Both the position numbers and the translations under genes were made by a program. A model generated the notes under the pieces. That model did no database searches. It had not been told where the DNA came from and worked only from the letters and a program-made list of their open reading frames with translations. Below, piece after piece: positions 59,396 through 64,000 of a stretch of DNA of 64,000 nt; within the stretch, counting starts at the first letter, position 1; each line of letters opens with the position of its first letter. Source of the DNA: Siphonodentalium dalli (taxonomy: Eukaryota > Mollusca > Scaphopoda > Gadilida > Siphonodentaliidae); contig CP136069.1 of the NCBI GenBank assembly GCA_032622095.1, positions 124,239,950 to 124,303,949 of the forward strand, given 5' to 3'.

Positions 59396-59774
59396 GCGGT
59401 CAGATGCTCGTAGCCCGTTTATATATAACCATGCAGGGTATATGCGAGGAATACACAATGAAAACACACTTCATAGTTTGGATCGATAAGCCTTGCCCTG
59501 TGTATTTTGATGTTGCGTTTTTGACAATCGGTCTTCCGTATCATTTCTACAACACAATTATCGTCTCACTTGCAGCACGACGTTACCGTGTGATCGAGCG
59601 CCACGTCGAATATGATTACCTTTCAATGCAATAACACCCGGCACCATGTTATGGACAACCACAGGCACACACACCATGGATAAATACACGGTCAAAAGCA
59701 CGGCGGTTTTTTGTACGGTTATTTCTGGCATATAGCCATGGTTATATATAAACGGGCTACGAGCATCTGACCGC
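59396..59774. mobile_element. Element with 38-bp perfect inverted ends and an internal ORF
   Basis: GCGGTCAGATGCTCGTAGCC...ACCATG (59396-59433) is repeated exactly in reverse complement at 59737-59774. The interior holds one open frame of 76 codons (59404-59634) whose start lies in the left repeat. It reads YTMKTHFIVWIDKPCPVYF and RRYRVIERHVEYDY, with no domain that I know. Perfect ends suggest recent mobility. The ORF might be a captured exon or chance. Confidence 0.75.
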
Positions 59775-59851
59775 AGGTGTGTATTTTGAGGTATATAACT
59801 GAATGGAAGTTATTTGGTACATCAGAGTGTATAAATTTAACAGTTTGGCAT

Positions 59852-60127
59852 TAACTCTTTCATGACGGGAGCTGCGCTGCGCTTGTGCCGCATTATAAAT
59901 CGTGTGCCAGTGCATTATCTTATATATGCGAGTGTCCATAGGGAGCCGCTCATAATAGACACATTTATAAGAGAATGCTCTGGCTGACATGCACGGTCAA
60001 GGTAAATATTGTTAGTCCAATGTATTCTCGTATATATGCGAGGCTCTATATGGAAGACTCGCATATAAAAGAATGCACTGGCACAGTGTTTTCGCAAAAC
60101 TTCAGGAAACTCAAGTCATGTAACGGT
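59852..60127. mobile_element. CTTTCATGAC element with two hairpins
   Basis: Left end TAACTCTTTCATGACGGGAG with GCTGCGCTGCGC; right end TTTCCTGAA...-type sequence ending CATGTAACGGTTA-like on the minus strand. It carries two hairpins of the CCAATGCATTCTCTTATATATGCGAG type (about 59905-59984 and 60015-60083). It is in reverse orientation to 61175-61536, whose GGAGTTTCCTGAAATTTTGG and CGCAGCTCCCGTCATG ends match the opposite ends here. Confidence 0.7.
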
Positions 60128-60285
60128 ATAGGTTGATATTTCTATAAATGGCGAACAACCAAATGTGAAATGCAACATGATCAAGATAATATTTCATTTT
60201 TTCAAATACAGTAATTATATATAGATTGGCGAGTCAAATCAACAAGTATAGGATCCCGCAATGATATTCACCAGCTGAGACTAAT

Positions 60286-60546
60286 TTAACCCACTCTATA
60301 CTAAATGGATTCTCCCATTCAGTTATATAAAAGTATACATTGGAGCGGTCTATTATTCATTTGGAGAGTTGTTCAGATAATAAAATCAGAAAACAAACAG
60401 ATAACAGATAATACAAAAGCAGCATGATTCATATTCATGGGAAATGTTCAAATAATAAGTTCAACAAACGACGTGTGTTGAAATTGTTATCTGAACATTT
60501 CCTGATGGATCAACTCGTCAATCAGTATTTAGTTTAGAAAGGGTTA
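60286..60546. mobile_element. TAACCC MITE, copy 4
   Basis: Left end TAACCCACTCTATACTAAAT with GGATTCTCCCATTCAGTT; right end AATCAGTATTTAGTTTAGAA then AGGGTTATA. Internal hairpin GGGAAATGTTCAAATAATAA (about 60440-60512). Best-preserved ends of the family. Confidence 0.8.
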
Positions 60547-61174
60547 TAAATTATAATCTAGGTGGAATAAACCATGTGGTTATACTACATGAGGCCGAAT
60601 AGCCAAATTATATGCAGTCGTTCACTGGGTCGTTGTCAACTCGACTCGTTGATCGGAAAGATTATCCATTATCCAATAAAAGGGTTTGATGTGTGCCGCT
60701 GTACACGCTGCATGAAGTGAAGACCGAATATATCCTGTGTGTTGAGCCCGTGTGTTGCAACGAAATAACCCACATGATTTATAAAATAAAACATATTCTC
60801 GTGCAAACACACACATAATCGACCTACAATGTGAATTATGTGATTATTTGATTGTGAAATAAGCAGATAATGGACTCATATTCGTTATTCCGCTTTATGG
60901 CGCGGGCCACGGTGAAACACGTGTTAAAGAGCGTTATCATGAAAAATCGTGTCATTGTCCGCACATAATCTGCTTAGAATCGACTCATTATGTCCACAAT
61001 GTTACTAAAACGCTCTCATTTTCAGCACATTATCGACAACATCTCCATGAATGATGGTGATCCACAGTGGTTGCCCACCACCCCTCACCTGTATCGAGTG
61101 TTTTGCTAAGCACACACTATTTACGTACTGTATTATGAAATGCTATGCAAACATGGTTGTCATTTAATCAGCCA
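60547..61174. other. Unassigned DNA
   Basis: Apart from a weak AAGCAGATAATG/CATAATCTGCTT inverted pair (about 60860 and 60963), nothing was recognised. Confidence 0.35.
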
Positions 61175-61536
61175 TTAACCCTTTCATGACTGGAGTTTCC
61201 TGAAATTTTGGAAAAACCCTGTGCCAATGCATTCTCTTATATATGCGGGTCGCCCATATAGGGCCCCTCACATATATAAGAGAATGCATTGGCCTAACAA
61301 TATTAACATTGACTTTGTAAACCAGTGCTGTTATATATGTGTTATGAGTCGCCCATAGGGTGCATCACATATATAAGAGAATGCATTGGCCTAACAATAT
61401 TTACATTGACTTTGGAAACCAGTGCAATCTGTTATATATGCGAGGCTCCCTCTGGGAGATTCGCTTATATAAGATAATTCTCTGGCACATGGACTTTAAT
61501 GCTGCACCATCGCAGCTCCCGTCATGAAAGGGTTTA
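61175..61536. mobile_element. CCCTTTCATGAC element with three hairpins
   Basis: Ends TTAACCCTTTCATGACTGGA and its complement TCCCGTCATGAAAGGGTTTA. Inside are three consecutive hairpins with related arms (61221-61294, 61323-61391, 61421-61487). The unit between them, CCTAACAATATTTACATTGACTTTG, occurs twice in slightly different form (its first 15 bases CCTAACAATATTAAC/TTAC). Confidence 0.8.
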
Positions 61537-62741
61537 GCTTATTTCCTGAGAACCTTATTCGGTGTATGTCACTCTTCCAGAAATCACGGGAGAGAAAATT
61601 GTTTCCAGGCAGCAGCTGCACACGTGTTTGGGCGAGTTGTCATAGTAGTTAATTTCAATAGACCGACCAATGAAAATGATGAAGATGATGTTTCTCTTCT
61701 TGAAAGTGGATGCGTGATTGACCGGTGCTTGTTCCCAAGATATAATTGTTGATCGCAAAGGATTTATCTAATAATATGGATATATACACTGAACAAATAT
61801 CTTATCCAATATGAATAACATATATTATACAAAGCCTTAATTATTCAATATGAATAAAAACGCGGCAATTAGTCAAACTGAACTGAACATTATGGGGAGA
61901 CGCACGTTTTGCATAAATCCAACCAAATATCGCAAGAGATTTTCAACAAAGAATTTCTCTGGATCTATCTGGCGGCAAATCTTGAAATTCACATATCATC
62001 ATCTTCAAATATTATTTTATTTGTACTCCCTTTCGGTGAACTGCTAGGATAATTAATAATGTCACACAATACTCCAATCACCAAATAGCTTGTCTTGGCT
62101 CTATTAGAGGAGGCTTCATTTGTATCATAAGTGTTAAGTTAGATTTAATTTTTTTAAATTGCAATATATGTAGTGTTTACCACTATATATTATATAATGA
62201 AGAATAAAACAGTCACAAATATTGTGGTCCACTCAAGCTGGTGCAACTGGAATTAGGCCACAGTTTTAAGAGGTATGGCTGTCAGCTATAACTTGGTTAT
62301 AAACCCATGACCCAGAACTCATCTCAGCCAAATTTTTCATTGATCAACAGGCATGACATGAAAAATCTCAAATATAAATTTATTTAAGGGTAGTTGCCTT
62401 TCTAAATGAAAATAATCATTAAATTCCACGGATCAAGAATAATTAAGTCTCATCTCGTGATCTTTATAAATCATATCATGGATATATGAACTGCACTTTT
62501 TAAAAAGATATATTTTACAGAAGTTCTTGTTCCCTGAAAACAGTGAAATTTCAGATATAATTTTTGTTCATACCATACTGGTGAAGTAAATGAGGTTATA
62601 ATATCGAATATGTTGATGATTCTTAAATATTATGTCACAATAATTGCTTGTACCAAATTTTACAAAAGAAAATAAATTTTTAAATACCAGAAAATTTTGC
62701 AAAAACGTGAGTCTAACCCTTAGTAAGTCGCCTAAATATAG
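61537..62741. other. Unassigned DNA
   Basis: About 1.2 kb of AT-rich DNA without recognisable gene or repeat. Confidence 0.35.
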
Positions 62742-62883
62742 AATATACGCATATTGTTTCTGAATAACACATTTAATTCACGAGTGGGATTGGCGATTTA
62801 CACCACGAGCTTCAGCGAGTGGTGTAAATCGCCAATCCCACGAGTGGATTAAATTTGTTATTCAGAAACACTATGCGTATATT
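62742..62883. mobile_element. Near-perfect long hairpin
   Basis: AATATACGCATATTGTTTCT, GAATAACACATTTAATTCAC, GAGTGGGATTGGCGATTTAC and ACCACGAG on the left are mirrored almost base for base on the right. The loop is only about TTCAGC. Stem of about 65 bp. Confidence 0.85.
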
Positions 62884-63509
62884 TTGTTTACACCACGATC
62901 TTTACAATGCGATGGATAAACACTTTTCCGTTCAAATAGTATGGAGAAAGTTTAATCCACTCTGCGAAGTTTAATCAACAGTAGGCACGTTTTAATCAAC
63001 AGTTGTTGATTAAATGTAAAATTTAAACAGAGCGCTTTATTTATATAGTAAGATAGGCGATCGTGGTATAAAATTGTATAATATCCCTGTTGTCAGAAAT
63101 GCCAGTAATGCCCAAAGCATAGCACATTTCTCCGAAAGTATACACTGTTATTCATGGTATATTGCTTCTTCGGAGATAATACACCATTCAGGCGCCTATT
63201 TGCGCACGTGGATCCTACTTTCATCAGTAGTCAGTACTTTACCAAACTAAATGTATAAATGAAAGACTGCATAATGAACGGCATGCAAAACATGATTGTC
63301 GTAACATGGAACAAACATATGAAGGCGAATATAATGGGATGATGATTGTTAAACAAAGCACTAAGGTTCGAAATTTGAGCAGTCTCAGTGCCAAAGATGT
63401 TGGTATCACATTCCACGTGCGATACTGAATAGATCTACCAGGTCAGGCATATCCCGAAATCAACTATTATAGTTCTATTTAACATTTAACTATACTAGTT
63501 GAATTTGGA
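62884..63509. other. Unassigned DNA
   Basis: A short GTTTAATCAACAGT repeat (about 62964-63010) is present; nothing else was recognised. Confidence 0.35.
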
Positions 63510-63978
63510 TATGTGACCCGCCATAGCAAATCCAGTCGTAAGTCGCGATTTTTTTTTACCCTGTGCCAATGCATTCTCTTATATATGCGAGTCGACCATA
63601 TAGGTCGCCTCGCATATATAAGAGAATGCATTGGCCTAACAATTTTTTACAATTTTAATAATTTTGTCTTGTATTCTTTAACAATTTTATAATTTCACCC
63701 ATACAGAGCCCCAGACAAACATGAACAGACGACACTCTTCTATATGCTACTATATATGTGTGGGGCTCCCTGCATGGTAATGGATGTTTTTTTTATTTTA
63801 TGTCCTAAAAATGTTAAGAAACATTTATTTAAAAAAAATTATAAAAATTGTTAGGCCAATGCATTGTCTTATATATGCGAGGCGACCTATGGTCGACTCG
63901 CATATATAAGAGAATGCATTGGCACATGGTTAAAAAATCCCGACTTACGACTGGATTTGATATAGCGGGTCACATATG
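63510..63978. mobile_element. Full GTGACCCGC element with two hairpins
   Basis: Left end TATGTGACCCGCCATAGCAA with CCAGTCGTAAGTCGCGATTT; right end is the complement (ATCCCGACTTACGACTGGAT then GCGGGTCACATA). It carries two CCAATGCATTCTCTTATATA hairpins (63563-63635 and 63854-63925) just inside the ends, and a core with GAGCCCCAGACAAACATGAA and TGTGTGGGGCTCCCTGCATG, themselves partly complementary. No ORF. A truncated relative is at 53205-53487. Confidence 0.85.
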
Positions 63979-64000
63979 GTCGTTTTGTGAATTCGATAAC

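Overview
The window is nuclear DNA from an invertebrate animal. It is AT-rich, gene-poor and packed with decayed retrotransposons, short inverted-repeat elements, hairpins and satellite-like arrays. The non-LTR retrotransposon C-termini and a tRNA-derived SINE with an (AATC)n tail suggest a lophotrochozoan, probably a mollusc. That is an inference from repeat style; no host gene here fixes the species. No rRNA, tRNA gene, bacterial operon or CRISPR array was seen.

The only host gene I can assemble is on the minus strand. Three exons (51306-51135, 45935-45822, 36493-36258) have consensus splice sites and join in matching phase (1 and 1). They give a predicted 173-residue glycine-zipper membrane protein whose layout resembles the C19orf12 family. 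Intron 1 (5.2 kb) and intron 2 (9.3 kb) are almost entirely transposon. Intron 2 carries a 7.8-kb element with about 0.7-kb inverted ends and two internal satellite arrays.

Layout. 1-6430: LINE 3' ends, a hairpin, an inverted-repeat element, a perfect 45-bp minisatellite and a LINE with five in-frame stops. 6493-10145: three inverted-repeat elements, the last carrying a 2.18-kb insert. 10146-15300: palindromic elements in otherwise unrecognised DNA. 15317-20505: a broken protein-primed DNA polymerase B of Polinton/Maverick type, cut up by later insertions. 20514-25960: inverted-repeat elements and CTATAG-rich arrays. 28545-33300: two LINEs meeting tail to tail, one interrupted by a third. 33300-36250: hairpins, a degenerate array and weak ORFs. 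36258-51306: the host gene with its transposon-filled introns, including a second 2.18-kb insert inside a LINE. 51501-56552: more elements, a SINE, a 1.18-kb tandem duplication and an (AT)n tract. 57499-63978: hairpin elements, including eight copies of one hairpin module carried by two unrelated inverted-repeat families.

The main story is layered insertion. Many boundaries can be read to the base because the interrupted sequence exists uninterrupted elsewhere in the window.
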